From Sphingobacterium yanglingense (lineage in GTDB: Bacteria; Bacteroidota; Bacteroidia; Sphingobacteriales; Sphingobacteriaceae): DNA of 64,000 nucleotides. Location: the NCBI RefSeq assembly GCF_004363245.1, contig NZ_SNYV01000011.1, positions 248,001 to 312,000 on the forward strand. The letters are read 5' to 3'. Shown piece by piece: positions 34,781 to 43,572 of this stretch. Position 1 is the stretch's first letter. Each line of letters opens with the position of its first letter. Below the pieces are notes generated by a model. That model did not search any database, was not told the DNA's origin, and saw nothing but the letters and a program-made list of their open reading frames with translations. The position numbers and the translations under genes are program-made.

Positions 34781-35356
34781 ATGAATTTTTATCATCATGT
34801 CGTGGGAATTTTATCGTCTATCCCACGGCAGACACGCTGGAGGATTTTTATGCGCGTACAGCTTATACTCATTTCGATATTTATATTATTGGCCCAGTTG
34901 CAGGCTACCGACCTGAGGGCGCAGCGTGTGACCCTGCATGTCAAGGGACAAAACTTACAACAGGTACTTAAAGAAGTCCGCAAGCAGACGGGATATGATT
35001 TTGTGTACAGTCCAGAGACACTGAATGCAAATGCCCAGCCGGTCACTATTGCAGCAAACAACACGCCCGTTGCAGATCTCTTAAAACAGCTCTTCGCTGC
35101 GCAGTCCAGACTGCAATATACCGTCGATCAGAATACGGTGGTTGTGAGGGTGAAAAAGGAACCCAATCCCACCGGAACAATTGAAATGCGACGGTACCAG
35201 GATGCGGAAACCAAAGAATGGATTATTGAGGGGAGGGTGATCGATATAGAGACAAAAGAGCCTATTGAAGGGGTGACGATTCGATTGAAGGAGGATAATT
35301 TAACTACACAATCAGATAGAAATGGAAATTTCCGAATCATATATCTACGAAAATAG
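34781..35356 (+). CDS. Detached STN plus half-CPD protein of a split SusC receptor (cassette 4, type B)
   Basis: 191 residues. Signal segment (LILISIFILLAQLQATDLRAQ), STN (about 49-124), linker IEMRRYQDAETKEWIIEG related to the cassette 2 and 3 linkers, and half a CPD domain (GRVIDIETKEPIEGVTI to SDRNGNFRIIYLRK) ending at the same place as its two paralogues. The thioredoxin gene starts within 30 bases. Presumed periplasmic sensor half of the receptor encoded at 36723. Confidence 0.9.
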   Translation: MNFYHHVVGILSSIPRQTRWRIFMRVQLILISIFILLAQLQATDLRAQRVTLHVKGQNLQQVLKEVRKQTGYDFVYSPETLNANAQPVTIAANNTPVADLLKQLFAAQSRLQYTVDQNTVVVRVKKEPNPTGTIEMRRYQDAETKEWIIEGRVIDIETKEPIEGVTIRLKEDNLTTQSDRNGNFRIIYLRK

Positions 35357-35382
35357 TAGTGCTGGACTTAATCTTATTAATA

Positions 35383-36726
35383 ATGAAATATATTTTTACA
35401 TATTCATATAGTACTTTTTTGAAAGGTGTTTTTTCTAAAAATCATAGGATGGTAATTTCCCTTTCTATGAATATCATCTTTCAATTAATATCTTGTTTGT
35501 TATCCCCTTTGTACGGGCAGAATTTAAAAGGTAACAAAGATTTCAAAACAAACGTTATTATGCGTTTGGAAATAGGTGACACTATACCGCAAGAATTATG
35601 GAATCTCCCATTAGAAATAATAAATCCTACAGCCCAAAATACCAATGGTACATTGGAAGACTATAAAAATCAGAAGCTATTGATTCTAGATTTTTGGAAT
35701 ACCTGGTGTAAAAGCTGTATTAAGCTATTTCCGAAAGTTGACTCTTTAAACGATGAATTTAATGGTAGGCTATCTATCGTCCCAGTAAGTAACGATCCCT
35801 CCAAAAAGGTAATTCCCTGGATGCGCGATAAAGAGATCGTATTAAAATCTACGAACGTTCTCGGAGACAATGATACTACGGGAATAGGCGCATATTTCCC
35901 TAGGAAGATTCTCCCCCATGTCGTTGTCATAGCTGATAATAAGGTAAAAGCAATCACTTTTCCGGAATATATCAACAGGAAGAATTTAAATGATATGCTA
36001 AATGGTCGCGACGTGCTGATAAAAATGAAATACGACGACCTTGATTTTAACCCGAGGTATCCATTATTTGTAAATGATCTTAATGGCCCTGAAAACAACT
36101 TTAAAAGTCGATCCATGTTTTCCGGATTATTAGACGGAATACCTTCTATGTACTTATTGTCACACGATAGCTTGAGAAACCGGATTATCCTAAAGATGAT
36201 AAATAATGTTTTTCTCAATACCTGGGTGGCTGTATATCCGGAAGCAGCTATGTATGCTAATAACCAGATTATTTATCCTTCTAATCAACAAAGATTGATG
36301 GATTCGGTGGTCACCTATGAACTGATCTTTCCTGCCGATGCAGAGGACAGGCTTCGTGCCAAGGTAAAATCTGACCTAGAGTCTTATTTTGGGTGGACAG
36401 CAGATACCGTCACTAGGGAAATACCCACACTTGTTTTTACTACAACAAAACATTCTAAAAAACAAACTAATTCAGAGTTTGTTTTTGCTCATCCTGTCGT
36501 ACTTGAAAAGCAACGCATGTCACTTCGGGGACTAATCTTTAGCATCAATATGGATGGGAAACGGGGGATTTATGCGACTCCGGCGAAAGAGAATGTTCTT
36601 TTTGATGAAAAAAAACAGCTACAGTTTACATCGCTCAAAGAGATGAATCGATGGCTTAAAAAATATGATGTTGTTGGTGATATTGAAATGAATTCAGTTA
36701 AGCAATTAATTATTAAAAAAATATGA
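35383..36726 (+). CDS. Secreted thioredoxin/TlpA-like protein inside the split receptor (cassette 4, type B)
   Basis: 447 residues from ATG 35383; the frame also opens at a GTG (35359) and has a later ATG (35449) directly before a clean signal peptide (SLSMNIIFQLISCLLSPLYGQ), so the exact start is uncertain. Type B segment EIGDTIPQELWNLPLEIINP, then LLILDFWNTWCKSCIK (Cys109, Cys112) and KILPHVVVI. The C-terminal region contains RAKVKSDLESYFGWTADTVT and ends LKKYDVVGDIEMNSVKQLII, a weak DUF3738-like pattern. It overlaps the barrel gene by ATGA. Confidence 0.88.
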   Translation: MKYIFTYSYSTFLKGVFSKNHRMVISLSMNIIFQLISCLLSPLYGQNLKGNKDFKTNVIMRLEIGDTIPQELWNLPLEIINPTAQNTNGTLEDYKNQKLLILDFWNTWCKSCIKLFPKVDSLNDEFNGRLSIVPVSNDPSKKVIPWMRDKEIVLKSTNVLGDNDTTGIGAYFPRKILPHVVVIADNKVKAITFPEYINRKNLNDMLNGRDVLIKMKYDDLDFNPRYPLFVNDLNGPENNFKSRSMFSGLLDGIPSMYLLSHDSLRNRIILKMINNVFLNTWVAVYPEAAMYANNQIIYPSNQQRLMDSVVTYELIFPADAEDRLRAKVKSDLESYFGWTADTVTREIPTLVFTTTKHSKKQTNSEFVFAHPVVLEKQRMSLRGLIFSINMDGKRGIYATPAKENVLFDEKKQLQFTSLKEMNRWLKKYDVVGDIEMNSVKQLIIKKI

Positions 36727-39700
36727 TGTTTTGCAGAAAGGCAATTATTTTACTTTTTCTTTTTATAATACTCCCGTTCTTGATAATAACTGTGAGTGGT
36801 CAGGAAGGGAGTCCCGTAAGTAAAAGTGAAATTATAGATAATGTAGGTGGAAGGGATACGGTAAAAAACCTTGAATTTAGTGCCATTGGGTACGAGAATA
36901 GAACAATAAGAATACAAGACAGTGAAAAGTATTTAACTGTTCAATTGGTACCAAAGGTATATTCGTTAGAAGAAACTACTGTTTCTACAGGCTATCAGAT
37001 TAAACCGCGCGAACGCGTGACAGGGTCGTTTGAACTTGTTGGGCGCAGTCAGATAGATCGCAGGATCCATCAGAATGTACTGGAACAGCTGAACGGTCGT
37101 GTGGCATCGATACGTTTTGATGTACCCAATGTCTCTTCAAACGTGACGCCGAAAATGAATATACGTGGGCGTAATACGATCTTTTCCAACGATCAGCCCT
37201 TGTATATATTGGATAATATGGCTTATGATGGCGATATTACCCTGATCAATTCCAATGATATTGAGAGTATTACAGTGTTGAAAGATGCTGCGGCCTCTTC
37301 CATTTGGGGGGCGAGGGCTGGGAATGGTGTTGTGGTCATTCGAACCAAAGCAGGAAAAGAAAATGATCGTCCTACAGTCAGTTTCAATAGCTCTTTGGCC
37401 TATGCACCAAAGCCAGATCTTTCTCGGTTAAAACGCATATCAAGCTCAGATTTTATTGATTTTGAAACGATGCTGTTCAACAAAGGATACTACGATAGTC
37501 AATTGACTCGGCCATATCCAGTCGCACAGACGCCTGTTGTTGAAACATTGGTTCTCCTACGTAATGGACTGATTGATGCCCAGACTGCATCTTCCCGGAT
37601 AGATAGGTTAAGGACAATAGACGTGCGTGATGATGTCGAAAGGTATCTTTATACCAATAAATTGGTTCAGCAATATGGTATAAATATTAGGGGTGGCAAT
37701 TCTGCACTCCGCTATTTCCTTTCGGCCAATTATGACCATAACAAGGAGGATAAGGTCAAGAATTCCAATAATCGCTTTTCCATTCGTTCTAATACGAGCT
37801 ACCAATTGGGTAAAAAGTTGGAATTGACGAGTAATACTGTGTTTAGCCAAAAGACCCTAACCAATTTATATCCATCGACATTAAATGACTTAACAAGTTT
37901 CTCGCTGGGATCGGGTAAATTTTTATATCCCTATGCGGAGTTGGCCGCTGAGGATGGTGCTTACTTGTCATTACCCAATGGTCTTCGCGATACATTTAAG
38001 GAAAGTGCGATGGAGAAAGGGCTCTTGGATTGGACGTTCACACCTTTGGATGAGATTTATCACAATACAAGCAGTGCTACAAATAAGTCTACCGAGTATT
38101 TATTTAATCCTTCGCTGTTGTATCGTCCCATCGAGGGCGTATCTCTTGTTGCCAACTACCAGTATCAAAAACAGGTCGGTAATCAGCAAACGCTACGGGA
38201 TCGAAATTCATATGATGTACGCAATTTGATCAACCGCTTTGCGCAGGTCAGTGCAACAGGCGTGGTCTCATTCCCAATTCCTGTAGGACATATTTTACAG
38301 ACCGAGGCAGGTGAGCAAAGGAGCCAGCAGGGGCGGGTACAGGCTAACTTTGAGCGTAGTGTTGCTACAAACCATCATATCGATGCTATGCTGGGGATGG
38401 AAGTGCGCGAGAATCGGATTATTGACCATAGTAATATTGCCTATGGTTATGCAGAGCGCGGTCTAGTAAGTGTGCCTGTGGATTATGTGACGCGTTATAA
38501 ATATTACGATGCAAGCGGGAGTGGGAATATTCCTTATGGTGTAGGTATGACCTCCACGACGACTCGATTCTTCTCGTATTTTGGCAATCTAGCGTATACC
38601 TTTAAAGGGAGGTACAGTCTTTCGGGTAGTGCTCGGGTCGATCAATCCAACTTGTTTGGTGTTAAGACGAATAATCGAAAGGTACCGTTATGGTCAATGG
38701 GCGGGTTGTGGCATATTCATCAGGAGGACTGGTTCAAAACGGATTGGATAGATAAATTGAGCCTAAGGTCCACGTTTGGCTATAGCGGGAATGTTGGCGA
38801 TGCGGTTGGAATCACAACCATTACGCTTTCGAATGCTTACCTCACCAATGCCGCACGGGCCGATGTGCAGAATCCGCCCAATGAATCCCTCCGTTGGGAA
38901 AAAAATAGACTGCTCAATTTTGGACTGGACTTTGGATTTTTAAAAAATCGACTTTCGGGATCGCTGGAGTATTATGCAAAACGGAATACCGATCTATTGA
39001 GCAACAGCGATATCGACCCTACCACAGGGCTGGGAAACCTGTCGGGCAAAAGTGTCTTTCTTGGAAATGTTGCTACTACTACCGGAAATGGTGTGGATTT
39101 GACCTTAAATACGGTCAATATCCGGCAACCGAAATTTGCTTGGGAAAGTGCAATAGTCTTTAGTGTCAACCACTCCAAAGTGCAAGAATATTATAGCCAG
39201 TCTACAACTGCGCAGAGTTACATCAATTCCAATAATTCCGTAACGCCACTGATTGGGTATCCAGTATATACAGTGTTCGGTTATCAATGGGCGGGATTGG
39301 ATCCCGAAAATGGAATGCCACGGGGATATCTCGACGGAGAAATTTCTAACGAGTATAGCAAAATAATGAATGCACCTGTCGGGACATTAGCCTATTATGG
39401 ACCAGCAAAAGCGACGGTGTTTGGTGCTTTGACGAATACATTGCGTTACGGCGATCTTTCACTGACTTTTAATCTTGGCTATCGGTTTGGAAGTTATTTC
39501 AAACGCTCAAGTATATCTTATGCTATGATGGCAACAAGTTGGGCGGGGCATGCTGACTATGCCGATCGATGGCAGCAATCTGGTGATGAGAAAAGGACGG
39601 ATGTACCTGCACTGGTCTATCCATTCAATGGAAATGCGACTTCTTTCTATATCGGTAGCTCGGCGTTGGTGGAGAAAGCAGATTATATTGCATTGCATGA

Positions 39701-39890
39701 TGTTTATCTAGACTACAGCGTCCGACCTGAACTCCTAAAAAGATATGGCATAAAGTCGCTCGTGTTGAAGGGCTATGTGTCAAATCTGGGGTACTTATGG
39801 CTAGCCAATTCAAGAGGCTTGGATCCCTTTTATGAGAATACGGTCAGACCTCAAAAAAGCTTTACCCTGGGGCTAAATCTAACTTTTTAA
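36723..39890 (+). CDS. SusC-type receptor lacking STN: half-CPD, plug and barrel (cassette 4, type B)
   Basis: 1055 residues. Signal peptide (ILLFLFIILPFLIITVSGQ), second half of CPD (VKNLEFSAIGYENRTI to LEETTVSTGYQ), plug opening PRERVTGSFEL, NIRGRNTIFSNDQPLYILDN and ITVLKDAAASSIWGARAG, then the barrel to SFTLGLNLTF. It has the RERVTGSFEL opening also seen in the intact receptors of cassettes 5-7. The STN half is at 34781. SusD follows after 13 bases. Confidence 0.92.
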   Translation: MMFCRKAIILLFLFIILPFLIITVSGQEGSPVSKSEIIDNVGGRDTVKNLEFSAIGYENRTIRIQDSEKYLTVQLVPKVYSLEETTVSTGYQIKPRERVTGSFELVGRSQIDRRIHQNVLEQLNGRVASIRFDVPNVSSNVTPKMNIRGRNTIFSNDQPLYILDNMAYDGDITLINSNDIESITVLKDAAASSIWGARAGNGVVVIRTKAGKENDRPTVSFNSSLAYAPKPDLSRLKRISSSDFIDFETMLFNKGYYDSQLTRPYPVAQTPVVETLVLLRNGLIDAQTASSRIDRLRTIDVRDDVERYLYTNKLVQQYGINIRGGNSALRYFLSANYDHNKEDKVKNSNNRFSIRSNTSYQLGKKLELTSNTVFSQKTLTNLYPSTLNDLTSFSLGSGKFLYPYAELAAEDGAYLSLPNGLRDTFKESAMEKGLLDWTFTPLDEIYHNTSSATNKSTEYLFNPSLLYRPIEGVSLVANYQYQKQVGNQQTLRDRNSYDVRNLINRFAQVSATGVVSFPIPVGHILQTEAGEQRSQQGRVQANFERSVATNHHIDAMLGMEVRENRIIDHSNIAYGYAERGLVSVPVDYVTRYKYYDASGSGNIPYGVGMTSTTTRFFSYFGNLAYTFKGRYSLSGSARVDQSNLFGVKTNNRKVPLWSMGGLWHIHQEDWFKTDWIDKLSLRSTFGYSGNVGDAVGITTITLSNAYLTNAARADVQNPPNESLRWEKNRLLNFGLDFGFLKNRLSGSLEYYAKRNTDLLSNSDIDPTTGLGNLSGKSVFLGNVATTTGNGVDLTLNTVNIRQPKFAWESAIVFSVNHSKVQEYYSQSTTAQSYINSNNSVTPLIGYPVYTVFGYQWAGLDPENGMPRGYLDGEISNEYSKIMNAPVGTLAYYGPAKATVFGALTNTLRYGDLSLTFNLGYRFGSYFKRSSISYAMMATSWAGHADYADRWQQSGDEKRTDVPALVYPFNGNATSFYIGSSALVEKADYIALHDVYLDYSVRPELLKRYGIKSLVLKGYVSNLGYLWLANSRGLDPFYENTVRPQKSFTLGLNLTF

Positions 39891-39903
39891 CTTAATTAGA
39901 ACA

Positions 39904-41265
39904 ATGAAAAAATATCATATTAAATGCCAGATCATGCTAATCTTTTTGCTTGTAGCATTGGTGGGCTGTAGCAAAGGTTTCTTTGAAGAAATCAATAATA
40001 ACGGGCTTGTTGTTCCTGAAACAATAGAAGATATGCAGGCTTTAATGGATAATACCGTGGTGATGAATGGTGCAACAGTAAGCGGCGGTGCACCGCTGCC
40101 TATGCTAGGAGAGTCGTCTACCGATGATTTTTATTTTCCCGATGACCGGGTGAACAGATTTCAACAGGTATTAAGAGACTTGTATCTTTGGACACCTGAA
40201 TATATGGATGACGAACAGACAGTACTGAACTGGATGTTGCCCTATAAGACAGTCATGTATAGCAATATAGTATTGGATAATCTTAAGAAAATTGTCCCGC
40301 AGCATACAGTAGCGGCCAATAATGTCGAGGGAACCGCTCTTTTCTTTCGTGCCTACATATATTTTCATCTCGCGCAGATTTATGCTGTACCGTATGGCCC
40401 GAATGCAGTATCTGATCTGGGACTGCCCATACGTATGACAAGTGATATCAGTTTACCTTTTACACGGCCTAGTTTAGCAGAAACGTACAAAATGATCATT
40501 GAGGATGTGGAAAAAGCATCGGAACTATTGCCTAATATTCCGCTATACAAAACGAGGCCATCAAAGGCGGCTGCATATGCTTTATTGGCAAAGATACATC
40601 TGGTGATGGGAGCGTACGAAAAGGCAGGGGCGAATGCACGCAGATCAATAGCATTGAATAATAAAATATTGGACTTTAATGCGGTCGATAAGAAAGTGGA
40701 ATATCCGATGCCGGTGCTAAATGATGAAGTTATTTTTCACATCAACATGATCAACAGCGTTGTCAATTGGGAGGGGATTGTTAGTGAAGATCTTTATGGA
40801 TTATATCAGGATAACGATCTCCGAAAGCAATTATACTTTTCGCCAAAGGGAGCTTTTATTGGAAGCTATAGTGCTGGGACTGGGCTATTCGGTGGTTTGA
40901 CTACCGCGGAAAATCTATTGATCGATGCAGAATGTAGTGCGAGAGAAGGTGACTATGTACAGGCACGGCAGAGTTTGGAAAGATTGCGGATGAATCGGTT
41001 TGTAAAAGATCAATATAAAACACTGGACATAGCGGACAATCAGCTGCTGTCAGAAATTATAAGTGAAAGGAGGCGGGAACTCGTGCTAAGGGGCGTCACC
41101 TGGTCTGATCTGAGAAGGTTAAATCAAGATCCTAAATATGCCCGGACGATGTATCGTGATTTTGGCGGTAAGAGGTATGAACTTAAACCCATAAGCTCCT
41201 GTTACACATTTCTGATCCCAACAGAAACACAATATCCTACGGGTACTCCGCAGAATAAACGATAG
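39904..41265 (+). CDS. SusD/RagB-type outer-membrane lipoprotein (cassette 4)
   Basis: 453 residues; lipobox ALVGC (Cys about 22), then FFEEINNNGLVVPETIEDMQ, GTALFFRAYIYFHLAQIYAV, AENLLIDAECSAREG and C-terminal ISERRRELVLRGVTWSDLRRLN, ending TPQNKR. Last gene of the cassette. Same SusD subtype as cassettes 2, 3, 5 and 6. A terminator follows about 90 bases downstream. Confidence 0.93.
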   Translation: MKKYHIKCQIMLIFLLVALVGCSKGFFEEINNNGLVVPETIEDMQALMDNTVVMNGATVSGGAPLPMLGESSTDDFYFPDDRVNRFQQVLRDLYLWTPEYMDDEQTVLNWMLPYKTVMYSNIVLDNLKKIVPQHTVAANNVEGTALFFRAYIYFHLAQIYAVPYGPNAVSDLGLPIRMTSDISLPFTRPSLAETYKMIIEDVEKASELLPNIPLYKTRPSKAAAYALLAKIHLVMGAYEKAGANARRSIALNNKILDFNAVDKKVEYPMPVLNDEVIFHINMINSVVNWEGIVSEDLYGLYQDNDLRKQLYFSPKGAFIGSYSAGTGLFGGLTTAENLLIDAECSAREGDYVQARQSLERLRMNRFVKDQYKTLDIADNQLLSEIISERRRELVLRGVTWSDLRRLNQDPKYARTMYRDFGGKRYELKPISSCYTFLIPTETQYPTGTPQNKR

Positions 41266-41356
41266 TGACAATCATTGTTGTGCTAGCAAATGTTATATAA
41301 ACTTATTCTTAATTAAGATTTGTTTTAACTGCAAGTTGTTTGCTTCACGCAAATCC

Positions 41357-41384
41357 CACCCCGGCTCAGTCGGGGTGTTTTTTT
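41357..41384 (+). terminator. Intrinsic terminator of cassette 4
   Basis: CACCCCG (41357-41363) pairs with CGGGGTG (41371-41377), followed by seven T. The remainder of the 41266-41577 interval holds no gene; TATATTCG at 41537-41544 may be the -7 box of sigma gene 5, but no properly spaced TTTG was found. Confidence 0.9.
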
Positions 41385-41577
41385 GCCTCCTCTATAACAT
41401 CTCTTCCCCTCATCCGTCTCACCTATAATTGGAGACCCATAGTGTTTCTTTTTTGAATGGTTTTAAAAGAAAGTCATACAGGTGATCGTTGTGCATGACT
41501 TAGGTCAGTCCTTATAACTTTAACATATAAACTGTTTATATTCGGGTTTTATTAGTCTACTGTGTGCCTAATTGGTT

Positions 41578-42174
41578 ATGAAGTCAATATATCATACATA
41601 TTCAGATTTAGAGTTATCCGCGCTACTGCCTACAGATGACCGGGCATTCGCGGAGGTATATGACCGCTATTTTGGGATTATTTATCTTTTTGTACGAAAG
41701 ATGTTGCAGGATGAAGATCTGGCAGAAGATATGACCCAACAAATATTTCTCGCATTGTACGAGAACCGTACGTCTTCTGCTATCCGTTCATTGCGGGCCT
41801 ACCTCTATCAGAGTGCACGCTATGCGCTAATCGATCATGGTAGACGTCAAAAGTCGGTTTCGAATTATAGGAAAGGCTTACAAGAGTACGTCGAAAAAGG
41901 CGAGTGGTCGACCGAAGAAACAATTATTCAACGAGATCTCGAACGACAGATCGAAAAGGAAATACAAAACCTTCCCGAAAAGATGCGTGCCGTATTTGAA
42001 CTGAGCCGCAAGCATTACTTAAGCAATAAAGATATTGCCGCCACCCTGGGGCTCTCCGAGGGAACCGTCAGGCAGCAGATCCATAATGCCATCGTACGGC
42101 TTCGCGCAGGGATTTCCTGCTTTCTGGCATTAGCAGTCATGGCGTCCTTGCTTTGGATCAATCGCTTTTTTTAG
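41578..42174 (+). CDS. ECF sigma factor, FecI-like (cassette 5)
   Basis: 198 residues from ATG 41578 (a TTG two codons upstream is also in frame). Region 2: LAEDMTQQIFLALYENR and LRAYLYQSARYALIDHGR. Region 4: LPEKMRAVFELSRKHYLS with HTH TLGLSEGTVRQQIHNAI. The C-terminal tail is the longest and most hydrophobic of the seven (ISCFLALAVMASLLWINRFF), long enough to cross a membrane. The FecR gene follows after 66 bases. Confidence 0.92.
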   Translation: MKSIYHTYSDLELSALLPTDDRAFAEVYDRYFGIIYLFVRKMLQDEDLAEDMTQQIFLALYENRTSSAIRSLRAYLYQSARYALIDHGRRQKSVSNYRKGLQEYVEKGEWSTEETIIQRDLERQIEKEIQNLPEKMRAVFELSRKHYLSNKDIAATLGLSEGTVRQQIHNAIVRLRAGISCFLALAVMASLLWINRFF

Positions 42175-42240
42175 GACATACCTATAACATCTAACGGCTT
42201 GGTACGACTACAAATATGAAGCAACAGAGATACTATTAAG

Positions 42241-43347
42241 ATGGAAAGAAAGGACGATACATACGACAAATTGGTCGAAAGATACCTGAGGGGAGAAGCC
42301 ACGGAAGAAGAGGCTAAGCTGGTGAATAGTTATTTTAATCAGTTAGCGGAGGGACAGGCTGACTTCGGAAAGCCGAAAGATATAGTCCAACGTAAGAATA
42401 GGGTATGGCGTCATATTGCCCCACCTTCACTACGCCCTGTGCGGCTTATTAGGAACCGTTTCCGTGCTTTTGCTGCTGTCGCCGCTGCTGCGGTCATAGC
42501 GGGTGTGTGGCTGTTCTATTTTTCTGTCCCCAGAGAAAAAGAAGTAAGCACCATAGTCACTCGCGAAGATATCGCTCCTGGAGGACTCGGTGCTACATTG
42601 ACTATGGCGGATGGACGTCAGCAGATCTTGGATACGACAAAAGATGGCGTAATAATCGGAACCGCACTCACCTATGAAGATGGTAGCCCGGTCTTGGGGA
42701 AGGACGCAATGCTTGGGACGGGTGCGGAGCAGCTCACAGCTTCAACAGGAAGAGGACAAGTATATAGCTTCACTTTGCCGGACGGTACCAAAGTATGGCT
42801 CAATGCGGATTCCAAGCTTTCTTTCCCGTCGAGATTTGGAGATAAGGAGCGCAAAGTTAGACTCGAAGGGGAGGGTTTTTTCGTGGTGAAGCATGACGAT
42901 AGCAAACATTTTTTTGTGGAGAGCAAAGGGCAGGTGGTGGAAGATCTGGGTACTTCGTTTAACATCCAGAGCTACCCCGAAGATCTTGCGCAAAGGACTA
43001 CCTTAGTAGAGGGAGCTGCCAAGGTGAATGAGACGCTACTCCGACCAGGGCAACAGGCATTACATCAGGCGCATAAACCGATAAGGGTGGTAGAAGCGGA
43101 TATCGACCAGGTGCTGGCCTGGCAGCAGGGGAATTTCGTGTTCCGCGGGGAGACGCTGGAGGAGGTTTTCCGTACAGTCGCCCGTTGGTATGACGTAGAA
43201 GTCCTGTTCAAGAGAGAGGAGACCAAGTACATTACCGTGGGAGGTACAGTATCGAGGTCAAGGTCTATTCGCGCGGTGCTGGATCTGATGGAGCGCACAG
43301 GCAAGGTGAAATGTGAAATACAGGGAAAACAAGTTACCGTGCAGTAA
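42241..43347 (+). CDS. FecR-family anti-sigma factor (cassette 5)
   Basis: 368 residues. Cytoplasmic ERYLRGEATEEEAKLVNSYF, membrane helix (about 74-95), FecR domain (TLPDGTKVWLNADSKLSFP; VEDLGTSFNIQSYP) and DUF4974-like tail (TVARWYDVEVLF; RSIRAVLDLMERTGKVKCEI). The shortest FecR of the window but complete. It should receive the signal from the intact STN-bearing receptor that follows. Confidence 0.93.
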   Translation: MERKDDTYDKLVERYLRGEATEEEAKLVNSYFNQLAEGQADFGKPKDIVQRKNRVWRHIAPPSLRPVRLIRNRFRAFAAVAAAAVIAGVWLFYFSVPREKEVSTIVTREDIAPGGLGATLTMADGRQQILDTTKDGVIIGTALTYEDGSPVLGKDAMLGTGAEQLTASTGRGQVYSFTLPDGTKVWLNADSKLSFPSRFGDKERKVRLEGEGFFVVKHDDSKHFFVESKGQVVEDLGTSFNIQSYPEDLAQRTTLVEGAAKVNETLLRPGQQALHQAHKPIRVVEADIDQVLAWQQGNFVFRGETLEEVFRTVARWYDVEVLFKREETKYITVGGTVSRSRSIRAVLDLMERTGKVKCEIQGKQVTVQ

Positions 43348-43461
43348 GCCTTGGGCGCTGAAGGGCAACGATTATATAGTACTAACTTAATCATAAACCA
43401 AACATGAAGATACGATTACCCCTAAAATTATAAAAGCTAAGTGAGGTGGTGGAAAAGGGAA

Positions 43462-43488
43462 GCCGGAAGTGTTGGAAGCACAACCGGC
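43462..43488 (+). promoter_or_regulatory. Conserved FecR-receptor intergenic hairpin (cassette 5)
   Basis: GCCGG (43462-43466) / CCGGC (43484-43488) with inner GTG/CAC and AA bulges on both sides; a second small hairpin CCCGT-ATG-ACGGG follows at about 43508-43520. Because the element lies before the receptor start in every other cassette, it argues that the receptor start is the ATG at 43573 and not a GTG at 43441. Confidence 0.55.
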
Positions 43489-43572
43489 CGAAGTTTGAGC
43501 CAACCTATCCCGTATGACGGGAAAAACAATTTGCGATCATTAATCAGTAATAACTCAAACCGAAGTAAAAGT

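Noticed and set aside
35670..36218. Minus-strand open frame of 182 codons
   Set aside because: Antisense shadow of the cassette 4 thioredoxin, which has a clear active site and conserved context.
43441..43572. GTG at 43441 as start of the cassette 5 receptor
   Set aside because: It would place the conserved intergenic hairpin inside the coding region and add an atypical 44-residue extension; ATG 43573 matches the other receptors.
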